Notes: generated from the letters alone by a model not told the origin. Positions 29,695 through 39,813 are shown, counted from the stretch's first letter. The stretch: 64,000 nt of DNA from Bacteroidota bacterium (GCA_027488905.1 JAIYAT010000035.1:124001-188000); one strand, 5' to 3'. Numbers and translations: made by a program.

Positions 29695-30245
29695 GCTCTA
29701 GGTCGCCACAAAATCTCTTCGGCACCTGCATTTTGAACTACATATCTTGAAAGCATAAATAGGTAGTCACTTAACCTGTTTACATATCTAATAATAATCT
29801 CAGGTACTTCTGACTCTAGAGACAATAAAACAATTATTCTTTCTGCTCTTCGGCAAATGCATCTAGCCACGTGACAATGCGAAGCGGTCACATTTCCACC
29901 CGGTAAAACAAAGTTTTTAAGTTGAGGAAGTGATTCTTCCATGCCATCCATCTCTTTTTCTAAAAGCAAAATATCAGATTCGTGAATGTCTGGAACCTTC
30001 ATTTTTGACTTTTCTGGGTCGCTTGCTAAAACTGCCCCAACAGTAAATAGTCTATCTTGAATTTCGTATATTACTTCCTTTGCTTTAGGGATTTCTATTT
30101 GGTCTTTAATTAAACCTAAATAAGAATTTAGCTCATCAATTGTACCATAACTTTCAATTCTAAGATGTGATTTGAGCACCCGAACTCCACCAATTAATGA
30201 GGTTTCACCTGTGTCACCTGTTTTGGTGTAGATTTTAAAAGTCAT
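29691..30245 (-). CDS. Cob(I)yrinic acid a,c-diamide adenosyltransferase, PduO type
   Basis: KIYTKTGDTGETSLIGG, SYGTIDELNSYLG, ARCICRRAER, YVNRLSDYLF. Confidence 0.94.
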   Translation of the reverse strand: MTFKIYTKTGDTGETSLIGGVRVLKSHLRIESYGTIDELNSYLGLIKDQIEIPKAKEVIYEIQDRLFTVGAVLASDPEKSKMKVPDIHESDILLLEKEMDGMEESLPQLKNFVLPGGNVTASHCHVARCICRRAERIIVLLSLESEVPEIIIRYVNRLSDYLFMLSRYVVQNAGAEEILWRPRA

Positions 30246-30303
30246 ATATTAATAATTATTGTTGATGAATTAACATCGTTTAATCAATTAAGTTTAGCTA
30301 AAC

Positions 30304-31215
30304 TTATTCCCTAGACAAACTATACACTACACCCAAAGATAGAATTTGAGAAAACTGAGTATTTTTATCTTGGTCAGGGTCTTTAATAACATTTATTTGC
30401 AAGTTTGTACTGATATATTTTGTTGCTTTCAATGTTAAGTTAGCATTGAAAATATGGACCATTGCCATATCCATTCCAACGCCTGATTCAGTAGCTTTGA
30501 TATAATCTAAGTTACTCATGTATCTCAGTTTTAGATTTATATTTTGAGCAAGGTTTTTATCAAAATTGGCAATAAATTGAAGAACCGCTTGGTTTCTTAA
30601 CTTATCACCAGGTTTTTTTAAACCATAAAGTCCAGCATTAGATATTCTTTCATCTAAAACAAAAGTTTGTCTTAAAGTTCCAACCCCAAAACGCATCCAA
30701 AGGTAATCTATTGGCTTGTATTCAAAACCTAAAGAAGAGGTTAAATAGGCAGGAGCAAAAAGCGAAGATATTAAGGAATCTTGACTAGGCTCAACCGCAC
30801 TTTTTGTTTTATGGTCGTATCCTTCAATAAATTGAGATAGGAAATTCATTGAAGCAAAGAAGTTCCACTTATTGTTTATGATATAACCGGCTTTGAAATC
30901 ATAAAAAAGTCTATCTGCATTTTTCCTTCTACCCTCATTTTGAATTTCCTGAAAACCCAATTGAACTTGAAAGTCTGAGGTAAAGTCCCACTTTTTACCT
31001 TTGTATTTAGCAACATAATTGGTAAAGCCACCAAATGCATAACTATTGAAACCTCCGCTTGTCCAATTGTCACTAAATGTTGACTGATTTAGGTTGAACC
31101 CAGCTTGAAAATTATGCTTTACTTTTCTTGGTTTAGGCGTTAAGGTTGAGTCTACTTGTGCAAATGTGGTGGAAACTAGAATCAAAAGAAAGGTGGTAAG
31201 TAGTAATTTTTTCAT
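30304..31215 (-). CDS. DUF3078-like outer membrane protein
   Basis: Signal peptide; GFNLNQSTFSDNWTSGG. Confidence 0.8.
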   Translation of the reverse strand: MKKLLLTTFLLILVSTTFAQVDSTLTPKPRKVKHNFQAGFNLNQSTFSDNWTSGGFNSYAFGGFTNYVAKYKGKKWDFTSDFQVQLGFQEIQNEGRRKNADRLFYDFKAGYIINNKWNFFASMNFLSQFIEGYDHKTKSAVEPSQDSLISSLFAPAYLTSSLGFEYKPIDYLWMRFGVGTLRQTFVLDERISNAGLYGLKKPGDKLRNQAVLQFIANFDKNLAQNINLKLRYMSNLDYIKATESGVGMDMAMVHIFNANLTLKATKYISTNLQINVIKDPDQDKNTQFSQILSLGVVYSLSRE

Positions 31216-31225
31216 TGTTAAATAA

Positions 31226-32365
31226 TTAAGCTGTTTGCATATTTCCTAACATTTTTTGAAGTTGTTCAAGAACATAATCTATTTCTTGAATTGTATTTTG
31301 TTTGCCAAAAGAGAACCTTACACTTGGTCTATTGGGGTCTACTTTTAATGCAGCTAAAACATGGGAGCCAACATTTGAACCAGAAGAACATGCACTTCCG
31401 CCAGAAGCTGAAATGCCAGCAATATCTAATTTAAACAGAATCATTTCTGCAATTGGTGTAGGAGGGAAGTTGACATTAAGTACTGTATAAAGCGAATTAC
31501 CTTGCGCATCTCCATTGAAAATAATGCCTGGAATCATTTCATTTAACTTTCCAATCATATAATTTTTCAAACCTGCGATATGATTCTTTTTTTCGTGGAG
31601 GCTTGCGTAGGCAATTTCCATTGCTTTTGCTAAACCAACTATTCCATAAACATTTTCGGTGCCACCACGCATATTTCTTTCTTGCGCTCCTCCAGTAATA
31701 AACGGATGAATTTTTGTTGTATGGTTTATATAAATAAAGCCAACACCTTTTGGGCCATTAAATTTATGAGCTGCGCATGCTAAAAAATCTATATTTAAAT
31801 TTTGTAAATCAAAGGAGTAATGTCCAATGGTTTGAACTGTATCGCAATGAAACAAAGCTTGGTATTGCTTGCATAAGTCACCAACCTTCTCAATGTCTAG
31901 TAGATTTCCAATTTCATTGTTTGCATGCATTAAACTAACCAAAACATTTGAATGACTAGAAAGTAGTTCTTCTAAATGTGAAAGATCTATATGACCATTT
32001 GGAAGCAAGTTTACCAAATGTAAATTTACTTTTCCTTGATGTGCAAGTTCTTCTATGGTATGGCTTACGGCATGGTGTTCAATTGCTGAGGTAATAATAT
32101 TTCTAACACCTTTATCTTCAACAGACTTACGAATGGCCATGTTATCTGCCTCTGTGCCACCGCTGGTAAAAAAGATTTCTCCAGGTGTACAATTTAATAA
32201 TTGAGCAACTTTTTTGCGGGAGTCTTCAATAATAGTCCTTACAATTCTGCCATGCGAATGTGTAGAAGATGGATTACCAAACTCTTCGCACATTACTTTA
32301 TACATTTCTTTTGCCACTTCAGCATCAAGCGGCGTTGTAGCTGCATTATCTAAATATACCTTCAT
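31226..32365 (-). CDS. Cysteine desulfurase, NifS/IscS-like
   Basis: VYLDNAATTPLD, FTSGGTEADNMAI, AAHKFNGPKGVGF, SGGSACSSGS. Confidence 0.95.
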   Translation of the reverse strand: MKVYLDNAATTPLDAEVAKEMYKVMCEEFGNPSSTHSHGRIVRTIIEDSRKKVAQLLNCTPGEIFFTSGGTEADNMAIRKSVEDKGVRNIITSAIEHHAVSHTIEELAHQGKVNLHLVNLLPNGHIDLSHLEELLSSHSNVLVSLMHANNEIGNLLDIEKVGDLCKQYQALFHCDTVQTIGHYSFDLQNLNIDFLACAAHKFNGPKGVGFIYINHTTKIHPFITGGAQERNMRGGTENVYGIVGLAKAMEIAYASLHEKKNHIAGLKNYMIGKLNEMIPGIIFNGDAQGNSLYTVLNVNFPPTPIAEMILFKLDIAGISASGGSACSSGSNVGSHVLAALKVDPNRPSVRFSFGKQNTIQEIDYVLEQLQKMLGNMQTA

Positions 32366-32366
32366 A

Positions 32367-33254
32367 TTATGCTTTTAAGGTTTGAAAGCCGATTAATTTA
32401 TAAACAAGTTTAGCCATGGTAAATTCGGTCAAGATATTTCCTTTGATAGGAGCAATTTCCACAACATCAAATCCCACTACATTTCTATTGGCAAATACGG
32501 ATTTTAAGAACTCAAGGGTTTCTTGCCACAACATACCATTTGGTTCAGCAGTTCCTACTGCAGGAACAATCGATGGATCAAATCCATCTGCATCGATACT
32601 AATATAAACATTTTCACCAAGAGTTTTTAGTGCTTCTGCAGCCCATTTGGGGTTATTTCTAACTTGATGTGCGTAAAAAGTATGAATATTAGTGCTGCTT
32701 TTAATCAATTCTGATTCTTCAATACATTGTGCTCTAATTCCAACTTGCGTTAAAGGTACGTTTATTTCATGCACCCTTGCCATTACAGAAGCATGTGAAT
32801 AAGGATTTCCATGGTATTCCATTCTTAAATCACTGTGAGCATCAATTTGTAGTACATGTACGTCTGGCACAAATTGTTTAACCGCTCTAACCGTGCCAAA
32901 AGTAATGGTATGTTCTGAACCTAAGGTTATAGGAAACTTATTTTGAGACAATAATTTTAAGGTGTTTTTTTCGATAAGCTTAACTGCTTTTTCATTAACC
33001 TTATCTTCAAAATCCATTGGAGGCAAAGTACAAATACCACCTTTTTTAAAGGTTTCTTGATCCAATTCTTCATCATAGAATTCTACAAAATGTGAGGCTT
33101 TCAAAATAGCTTCAGGCCCCTTTTTGGATCCACTTATATAGGAAGAAGTATGCTCATAGGGTGCGGATTGTATAACATATTTTGCCTTATCGAAACTAAA
33201 ATAAGCGTCATCCTCTATGGCTAAAAAGTTCTTTTTATGATTGTAGCACTTCAT
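32367..33254 (-). CDS. Agmatinase/arginase family ureohydrolase
   Basis: GSEHTITFG, QIDAHSDLR, SIDADGFDPSIVPAVGTAEPNG. Confidence 0.94.
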   Translation of the reverse strand: MKCYNHKKNFLAIEDDAYFSFDKAKYVIQSAPYEHTSSYISGSKKGPEAILKASHFVEFYDEELDQETFKKGGICTLPPMDFEDKVNEKAVKLIEKNTLKLLSQNKFPITLGSEHTITFGTVRAVKQFVPDVHVLQIDAHSDLRMEYHGNPYSHASVMARVHEINVPLTQVGIRAQCIEESELIKSSTNIHTFYAHQVRNNPKWAAEALKTLGENVYISIDADGFDPSIVPAVGTAEPNGMLWQETLEFLKSVFANRNVVGFDVVEIAPIKGNILTEFTMAKLVYKLIGFQTLKA

Positions 33255-33260
33255 ATAATT

Positions 33261-34067
33261 TTAAAATATCTCTGTTGGAATTGGAAATTCATTATCAATA
33301 TCTGTGAGCACATAAGGCTCACCTTTTGTAATACAAATGGTATGTTCAAATTGTGCAGATAGTTTACCATCAATTGTTCTTGCCGTCCAGCCATCTTTCT
33401 TATCTACTTTTGACCTGGCTTTTCCAGCATTAATCATTGGCTCTATGGTGAAAATCATTCCAGGTTTAAGTATTGGCCCAGTGCCTTTCTCGGCAATGTG
33501 ACAAACTTCTGGTTCCTCATGAAATTTAATCCCAACACCATGTCCACAAAACTCATAAACAGTGCTATAGCCATGTGCAGTTGCATGTTTATTTATAAAA
33601 TAACCAATATTATTAAGTGGATTACCTTCTTTACATTGTTGAATACCTAGGTTCAAACATTCTTTTGCTACCTTAACTAACTTTTGGGCATGTTCCGTAA
33701 CACTCCCAACTGTATACATTTTTGAAGTATCTCCAAAGTATCCGTTTAATATGGTAGTTACGTCAATATTAACTATATCACCTTCTCTTAATTCGTATTT
33801 TCCAGGAATGCCATGGCAAATTACATCATTTACTGATATGCAAGTTTCTTTTGGATACCCATTATATCCTAAGGTGGCAGGAACGGCGCCATTATCTTTC
33901 ATAAATTGAGCACAAATTGAATTTAAAAATTCAGTGCTTACCCCAGGTTTAACGTAGGATTCAATCATTTCAAGCGTTTGTGCTGCTAATATCGAACTCG
34001 CCCTAATGCCTTCGATTTGTTCGAGGCTTTTGATAATTATCTTACTGCCCGTATCTCTAAATGCCAA
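33261..34067 (-). CDS. map: Type I methionine aminopeptidase
   Basis: CISVNDVICHGIPG, NIDVTTILNGYFGDTSKMY, CGHGVGIKFHEEPEV. Confidence 0.96.
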   Translation of the reverse strand: MAFRDTGSKIIIKSLEQIEGIRASSILAAQTLEMIESYVKPGVSTEFLNSICAQFMKDNGAVPATLGYNGYPKETCISVNDVICHGIPGKYELREGDIVNIDVTTILNGYFGDTSKMYTVGSVTEHAQKLVKVAKECLNLGIQQCKEGNPLNNIGYFINKHATAHGYSTVYEFCGHGVGIKFHEEPEVCHIAEKGTGPILKPGMIFTIEPMINAGKARSKVDKKDGWTARTIDGKLSAQFEHTICITKGEPYVLTDIDNEFPIPTEIF

Positions 34068-34092
34068 AATAAAAATTAATTAGAAATTAGGC

Positions 34093-34440
34093 TTATAAGG
34101 TGCCTAATATTTGATGAATTTCTTCTATAGATGAATTTACTAATGTTTGAACTTTTTCAATTAAAGGTTCAATCGCATCAGTATGTTGGCCGTTTTTGCC
34201 AATTTGTTCTAGGCTGCGGATTGTATCAAACAGTTGATTTGCCCCTAACATTTGTATGGGCGCTTTCATTTTGTGTGCAAGATTGCCAATTCCATTAATG
34301 TCTCCATTGCTCAATAAAGCAGGAAAAAGTGAGGCTTCTTGAGCAGTTGTGTTTACATAAAGTTCTAGCATTTCCTTTATGAAGCTTGAATCTCCACCAG
34401 AGATTTCTTGTAAGTAGCTTAAATCTATATTGTTAGCCAT
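34093..34440 (-). CDS. Hpt-domain protein (start probably 34440)
   Basis: IGNLAHKMKAPIQMLGANQLFDTIRSLEQIGK; stand-alone. Confidence 0.8.
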   Translation of the reverse strand: MANNIDLSYLQEISGGDSSFIKEMLELYVNTTAQEASLFPALLSNGDINGIGNLAHKMKAPIQMLGANQLFDTIRSLEQIGKNGQHTDAIEPLIEKVQTLVNSSIEEIHQILGTL

Positions 34441-34501
34441 AATGATAAATTCAGTACAACTATACAAAAAAAACTTGTTACTTGCGCAAAACATTCGCAC
34501 A

Positions 34502-35275
34502 ATGAAACAAGGCATTTGTTCCTTAAGTTTATTGCCTTTACGGTCTGAACCAAGTTCCAAAAGTGAAATGGTTTCTCAATTGTTGTTTGGAGAGATTTAT
34601 AACATCCTTGAAGAGAGGGAAGAATGGTTTTTTATAGAAAATCAATCAGACAAATACAAGGGTTGGATTAATCATTTACAATTTGAACCTTTACTCGAAC
34701 TCCCATTATCGAGTAAGTTGTTAAGCAATTTTCCTTTTGTTAAAGCGCTCAATTTGGAGAAAAATGAAAATGTTTTTTTACCAACTGCTGCAATTGTATA
34801 TGATTTTTATATAGAAGAACAGCAGTTTCATTTTAAGCTAAACGGCATGCGATATTTGGTTCAAACCGAAACTAAAATTGAAAATTTCTCAACAATGAGT
34901 GATGTTTTAAAATTAGCAATGGAGTTTTTGAACGTTCCTTATTTATGGGGAGGCAAAAGCGCATTTGGAATAGATTGTTCTGGATTTACTCAAATTTTGT
35001 ATAAAACAATGGGTATTCAGTTACCAAGAGACGCATGGCAACAAGCAGTGATAGGTAAGAGTAAAACTTTTTTGGAAGAAATTCTTGCAGGTGATTTGCT
35101 TTTTTTTGGGGATGAAGCTGAAAAAATAACACACGTAGGAATGGCTATTGGAGATAATAAAATTATTCATGCTGCTGGCAAAGTAAGAATTGATGCTTTA
35201 GACAGTTATGGGATCTTTAATGTTGAAAAAAAGAAACATACGCACATATTGAGAAACATAAGACAAATTGTATAA
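34502..35275 (+). CDS. SH3-like plus NlpC/P60 peptidase
   Basis: YLWGGKSAFGIDCSGFTQILYK, GDLLFFGDEAEKITHVGMAI. Confidence 0.92.
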   Translation: MKQGICSLSLLPLRSEPSSKSEMVSQLLFGEIYNILEEREEWFFIENQSDKYKGWINHLQFEPLLELPLSSKLLSNFPFVKALNLEKNENVFLPTAAIVYDFYIEEQQFHFKLNGMRYLVQTETKIENFSTMSDVLKLAMEFLNVPYLWGGKSAFGIDCSGFTQILYKTMGIQLPRDAWQQAVIGKSKTFLEEILAGDLLFFGDEAEKITHVGMAIGDNKIIHAAGKVRIDALDSYGIFNVEKKKHTHILRNIRQIV

Positions 35276-35322
35276 AACATAAATCAATATAAAAAGTTAA
35301 ACACTATATAAATTTTAAAACT

Positions 35323-35793
35323 ATGAGCTTAAAAATTGGAGACAAAGCGCCTGCATTTAAATTAGTTGATTCTGATAAAAAAGAAGTTTCACTAAGCGAT
35401 TTTTCAGGTAAAAATTTAATTGTACACTTCTTTCCTGCTGCCTTTACTGGCGTATGTACAACTCAATTATGTACGGTTAGAGATGCAATTAGTCTTTATC
35501 ACAATGATTCTTGTGAGGTTGTTGCAATTTCTGTTGATTTACCTTTTACCTTAGGTAAATTCAAAGAATTACAAAATTTAAACTTTACTTTATTATCTGA
35601 TTTCAATAAAGAAGCATCAAGGGCTTACGGTGCTATTTATGAAGATTGGATTTTAGGACTTAAGGGCGTTAGTAAAAGATCTGCCTTTGTGATTGACAAA
35701 GAAGGGATGATTCAATACGCAGAAGTATTGGAGAATGCTGGTGAGCTTCCAAATTTCGAAGCTATCAACCAAACCTTACTTAATTTAGCTTAA
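35323..35793 (+). CDS. Peroxiredoxin (AhpC/TSA redoxin)
   Basis: FFPAAFTGVCTTQLCTVRDAI. Confidence 0.9.
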   Translation: MSLKIGDKAPAFKLVDSDKKEVSLSDFSGKNLIVHFFPAAFTGVCTTQLCTVRDAISLYHNDSCEVVAISVDLPFTLGKFKELQNLNFTLLSDFNKEASRAYGAIYEDWILGLKGVSKRSAFVIDKEGMIQYAEVLENAGELPNFEAINQTLLNLA

Positions 35794-35803
35794 TATTAGG
35801 TTG

Positions 35804-35849
35804 ACGCAAAAGTGATTGCAAAAAAATGTGTAATCACTTTTGCGTTTTT
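35804..35849 (+). terminator. Terminator hairpin after peroxiredoxin gene
   Basis: ACGCAAAAGTGATT / AATCACTTTTGCGT perfect 14-bp arms then TTTT. Confidence 0.85.
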
Positions 35850-35869
35850 AAAAGCAAATACTATATTTG
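35839..35869 (+). promoter_or_regulatory. Bacteroidetes-type promoter of tRNA-Arg
   Basis: TTTG 35839-35842, 19-nt spacer, TATATTTG 35862-35869. Confidence 0.75.
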
Positions 35870-35884
35870 CACCCCATCAAAGAT

Positions 35885-35958
35885 GGTTTCGTAGCTCAAC
35901 TGAATAGAGCATCTGACTACGGATCAGAAGGTTACAGGTTTGAATCCTGTCGAGACCA
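35885..35958 (+). tRNA. tRNA-Arg(ACG)
   Basis: Full cloverleaf; anticodon loop CTACGGA. Confidence 0.96.
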
Positions 35959-35964
35959 CTAAAG

Positions 35965-35989
35965 CCCCGATTTTTTCGGGGTTTTTTTT
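35965..35989 (+). terminator. Terminator after tRNA-Arg
   Basis: CCCCGA TTTTT TCGGGG then T8. Confidence 0.93.
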
Positions 35990-36000
35990 GCCTCGACTTC

Positions 36001-36100
36001 GCTCGGCAACCATGTCTTTAGGTCGGCAACCATGTCTAAAGGTCGGCAACCATGTCTAAAGGTCGGCAACCATGTCTTTAGGTCGGCAACAAGGTATTAA
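36001..36100. repeat. 20-bp intergenic tandem repeat, 5 copies
   Basis: GGTCGGCAACCATGTC(TTTA/TAAA) units in exact 20-bp register; last copy degenerate. Confidence 0.96.
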
Positions 36101-36243
36101 TTCGGAATAATGGTTGTCGATTCGCTTCAAATCCTTTGATTTGGCAATTTTGATTTAGTTTTTGTAACCTTTAATCAAGTTAATTGAAGTTGGAATTTTA
36201 GCTAAAATTTTGGAATACGTTAATTAGTTATGAAATTGCCCAC

Positions 36244-38559
36244 ATGAAGATTTTAAAAGTATTACTAATTTTTTGTGTTGGGTTTGGTTTGATCCAACAT
36301 CAGTTATATGCCCAAAATACTGTAAACATAATTCCAAAACCTTCTGATTTAGTTGATTTTGGGGTTAAAAATGTTTTTCAAATTAACAAAAACACCAAAT
36401 TGATTTATAAGGGAGCTAATGATTCTTTAATGAGAAGCATTTCTGTTTTTAAATCGAATATTGAAGCCATAAGCGGCATCAAACTAAAAAAGGGAAAAGC
36501 AAAACATAATTATATTTATGTAAATATTACTGCACTAACTGCAAGCAAACATCCAGAGGCTTATCGTTTAGCAATTGATTCAAATGGAATTAATATTGAA
36601 GCCAACACTACCATTGGAATCTTTTATGGATTTCAAACTATACTTCAATTATTACCTGCATCCAAAAGTAATAGCTTATTAGAATTACCCAAAATTAGCC
36701 TTGTTGATTACCCTAGATTTTCTTGGCGTGGCATGCATCTAGACGTAGTGAGACATTTCTTTACAGTAGGGCAAGTGAAGCAATATTTAGACTTAATGGC
36801 AATGTATAAAATGAATACTTTTCATTGGCATTTAACAGACGACCAAGGTTGGCGCATTGAAATTAAGAAGTATCCTAAACTTACTGAAACAGGAGCTTGG
36901 AGAGTAGATAGGAGGGCATGGCATTTTAATGATAGGCCAACAGCCCAACTAGGAGAAGTTGCAAATTATGGTGGTTATTATACCCAAGAGCAAGTAAAAG
37001 AAATAGTTGCATATGCCGCAGCAAGAATGATAACCGTAGTACCTGAAATTGAATTACCTGGACATAGTGCTGCGGCCATAGCTGCTTATCCTTTTCTTAG
37101 TTGCAAAGGAGAAATGCAATTACCTTTAACAGGTGGTGATTACTTAGGTAAGTCCTCAAATTATTGTGCAGGCAAGGAAGAAACATTTAGTTTTTTAACT
37201 GATGTTATTTCAGAGGTGATGCCTTTATTTCCTTCCAAGTATTTTCATATAGGAGGAGATGAGGTAGAAAAGGAACCTTGGAAAGAATGTGCGGCTTGTC
37301 AGAAAAGAATCAAAGATGAGCAATTGAAAGATGAGTTAGAATTACAAAGTTATTTTGTAAAGCGAATAGGTAAGTTTATAAAAGCTAATGGTAAGAAAAT
37401 GATAGGATGGGATGAAATCCTAGAGGGAGGATTAGCAAGTGATGCAGTTGTAATGAGTTGGCGCGGAGAAAGCGGCGGCGTAGCCGCCGCCAAACAGCAA
37501 CACGAAGTAATTATGACGCCAGGTGTTCCTTGTTATTTTGACCATTACCAAGCCGACCCAGAAACAGAGCCAAAAGCCATTGGAGGTTTTAACTCTCTTA
37601 AACGCGTGTATGATTATGAACCTATTCCTGCCGAATTAGGTGATTCCTTAAGTCATTTTGTATTGGGAGCCCAAGCCAATGTTTGGACAGAATACATGCC
37701 TAGCTTTAATCATGTGATGTATATGATATTGCCAAGAATGCCTGCAATGGCCGAGGTGTTGTGGTCGCCAAAGTCCAAGCGAAATTGGTTGGAATTTTAT
37801 CCGAGAATTGAAGCACATCAAATGAGGTTTGCAGAAATGGGACTCAATTATTGCAAAGGAAATTTTAAAGTAGACATTCAAACATTTGTGCATCAAAATA
37901 AATTGAAAGCAATACTTAAATCAGAAATTCCAAACGCGAATATTATTTATAGTTTAACTGGCAAAACAACCAATTCTCCTTATAAAGATACTATATCAAT
38001 TGATTCTAGTGGTACTATAAAGGCATGGCTTTACAGAAACAAACATCAATTAAGCATATTGCCAAGTGAACAAAAGTATGTTTTGCACAAGGCAATTGGT
38101 TCAAAAATAACCTATGATAAACCTGTGAGTAAAATCTATCCAGCAGAAGGTGAAAGCACCTTGGTAAATGGCATCTTTGGACCATTGGCAACTCGCAGCA
38201 GCTGGCATTCAATCAATAAATCTGATCTATCGCTAACCATGGAGCTTCCTCAGGTTACTGATGTTAATAGCATTTATATCAACTTTCTTCACTTCTATAA
38301 GGCTTGGGTATTTGCACCACAGCAAGTGGAGTTTTCTTATTCTTTAGATGGCATCAAATGGTCGGATGTTATTATCACTGTAAACCAAACACCAATGGTA
38401 GAGACCAATCCTATAACCCAACAATTTGGTATAACATTAAAAGCAGTCAAGGCAAAGTTTATTAAGATTAAAGCAAAGAACATAGGGATTTGTCCTCCTG
38501 GGCATCCCGGAGAAGGCCAAGGAGCATGGTTGTTTGCGGATGAAATTGTCGTGGAATAA
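36244..38559 (+). CDS. Glycoside hydrolase family 20 beta-N-acetylhexosaminidase
   Basis: SWRGMHLDVVRHFF, FHWHLTDDQGWRIEIKKYP, FHIGGDEVEKEPW; F5/8-like C-terminus. Confidence 0.95.
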   Translation: MKILKVLLIFCVGFGLIQHQLYAQNTVNIIPKPSDLVDFGVKNVFQINKNTKLIYKGANDSLMRSISVFKSNIEAISGIKLKKGKAKHNYIYVNITALTASKHPEAYRLAIDSNGINIEANTTIGIFYGFQTILQLLPASKSNSLLELPKISLVDYPRFSWRGMHLDVVRHFFTVGQVKQYLDLMAMYKMNTFHWHLTDDQGWRIEIKKYPKLTETGAWRVDRRAWHFNDRPTAQLGEVANYGGYYTQEQVKEIVAYAAARMITVVPEIELPGHSAAAIAAYPFLSCKGEMQLPLTGGDYLGKSSNYCAGKEETFSFLTDVISEVMPLFPSKYFHIGGDEVEKEPWKECAACQKRIKDEQLKDELELQSYFVKRIGKFIKANGKKMIGWDEILEGGLASDAVVMSWRGESGGVAAAKQQHEVIMTPGVPCYFDHYQADPETEPKAIGGFNSLKRVYDYEPIPAELGDSLSHFVLGAQANVWTEYMPSFNHVMYMILPRMPAMAEVLWSPKSKRNWLEFYPRIEAHQMRFAEMGLNYCKGNFKVDIQTFVHQNKLKAILKSEIPNANIIYSLTGKTTNSPYKDTISIDSSGTIKAWLYRNKHQLSILPSEQKYVLHKAIGSKITYDKPVSKIYPAEGESTLVNGIFGPLATRSSWHSINKSDLSLTMELPQVTDVNSIYINFLHFYKAWVFAPQQVEFSYSLDGIKWSDVIITVNQTPMVETNPITQQFGITLKAVKAKFIKIKAKNIGICPPGHPGEGQGAWLFADEIVVE

Positions 38560-38615
38560 TTTGTTAAAATAAATCTTGCAACAATTATTTATGTTATTAT
38601 CTTCGCATCCCCGTT

Positions 38616-38699
38616 GCCCAGATGGCGGAATTGGTAGACGCGCTGGTCTCAAACACCAGTGAGCTCACCCTCGTGCCGGTTCGACCCCGGCTCTGGGTA
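38616..38699 (+). tRNA. tRNA-Leu(CAA)
   Basis: Class II tRNA with long variable arm; anticodon loop CTCAAAC. Confidence 0.96.
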
Positions 38700-38701
38700 C
38701 G

Positions 38702-38742
38702 AAAGGCCTAAGTAACTAAAGTTACTTGGGCCTTTGTTTTTT
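38702..38742 (+). terminator. Terminator after tRNA-Leu
   Basis: AAAGGCCTAAGTAAC...GTTACTTGGGCCTTTGTTTTTT. Confidence 0.88.
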
Positions 38743-38772
38743 ATACTGATATTGCTAAACTAATTTAGCTTC

Positions 38773-39744
38773 ATGAATTTGCTTCAAAAAGAAATAAAAG
38801 GAATAGTTTTATCAATAAGCATTGGCCTTATAGCGTATTTCTCTTCGGTATTTTTACCATCTTTTTTCAATAGCATTTTGCTAGCCCTCCTATTAGGAAT
38901 GTTACTTGGAAATTTTATAACTGTTCCAGACGCTTTTCAATCTGGAATTGGTTTTACCAGCAGTAAAATGTTAGAGTTGTCCATACTTTTTTTAGCCTTT
39001 AGTATTAATTATTCAAACATTGCAAGCCTTGGATGGAAGAGTTTTAGCCTGATTGGACTGGTTGTTTTAATCATTCTTTTTTTAACATATTATTTAGCCA
39101 TAAAATTCAAATGCCCTGGTTCTTCAGGCTGGTTAGTAGGGTTTGGAACAGCAATTTGTGGCAGTTCAGCAATTGCTGCTTTGGCACCTTCAACAACAGA
39201 AAACAAAGATGATATTGCAATTTCAATGGCAGTAGTTAACCTATTTGGTAGTTTAGGGATGATAGTGCTTCCATTTGTTTTGGTAAATTTCGGTTTGAAC
39301 CAAACGCAAATGGGCTTTTTAATTGGAGGCTCATTGCATTCTGTAGGCAATGTTGCTGGCGCTGGATATTCGATGGGTTCTGAGGTTGGATTAGCAGCAA
39401 TTACTATAAAACTGGCTAGAGTAGCCTTACTTTCTCCTGCCTTATTATTTTTTAATTATTTGGTTAATAAAGGTAATTCAAAAGGCAATTCTTTTAATCT
39501 TCCTTGGTATTTATGGAGTTTCATTGGTATTACAATTTTAACATCTCTATTTCCAATACCTAAAGTGATTTTGGATGTTTTTGAAACAGGTGGTAAAGTT
39601 ATTTTAACCATAGCTATGGCTGCAATAGGACTTAAAGTTAGTTTTAAAAAGTTGTTTTATTCGGGCAAAAAGGGAATCGTATTTGGATTGTTTATCTTTG
39701 TAGTTCAATTGTTATTGCTTTCTGCTCTTGTAGTTTTTGTTTAA
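38773..39744 (+). CDS. YeiH family putative sulfate exporter
   Basis: LGMLLGN, GTAICGSSAIAALAP, GGSLHSVGNVAGAGY. Confidence 0.85.
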   Translation: MNLLQKEIKGIVLSISIGLIAYFSSVFLPSFFNSILLALLLGMLLGNFITVPDAFQSGIGFTSSKMLELSILFLAFSINYSNIASLGWKSFSLIGLVVLIILFLTYYLAIKFKCPGSSGWLVGFGTAICGSSAIAALAPSTTENKDDIAISMAVVNLFGSLGMIVLPFVLVNFGLNQTQMGFLIGGSLHSVGNVAGAGYSMGSEVGLAAITIKLARVALLSPALLFFNYLVNKGNSKGNSFNLPWYLWSFIGITILTSLFPIPKVILDVFETGGKVILTIAMAAIGLKVSFKKLFYSGKKGIVFGLFIFVVQLLLLSALVVFV

Positions 39745-39813
39745 GCAAAATCTACTTCTATTTTGTGATTGAGTATATCTAAACTACCTTCACACACTTA
39801 ATTAAATTGAATT

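Noticed and set aside
36001-36100. Possible CRISPR array downstream of tRNA-Arg
   Set aside because: 20-bp units are directly abutting without unique spacers; no cas genes.
37471-37493. GC-rich hairpin GCGGCGGC-GTA-GCCGCCGC inside the hexosaminidase gene as an inserted repeat
   Set aside because: It encodes SGGVAAAK, which matches a conserved GG(I/V)AAA stretch expected in GH20 enzymes; probably native coding sequence.
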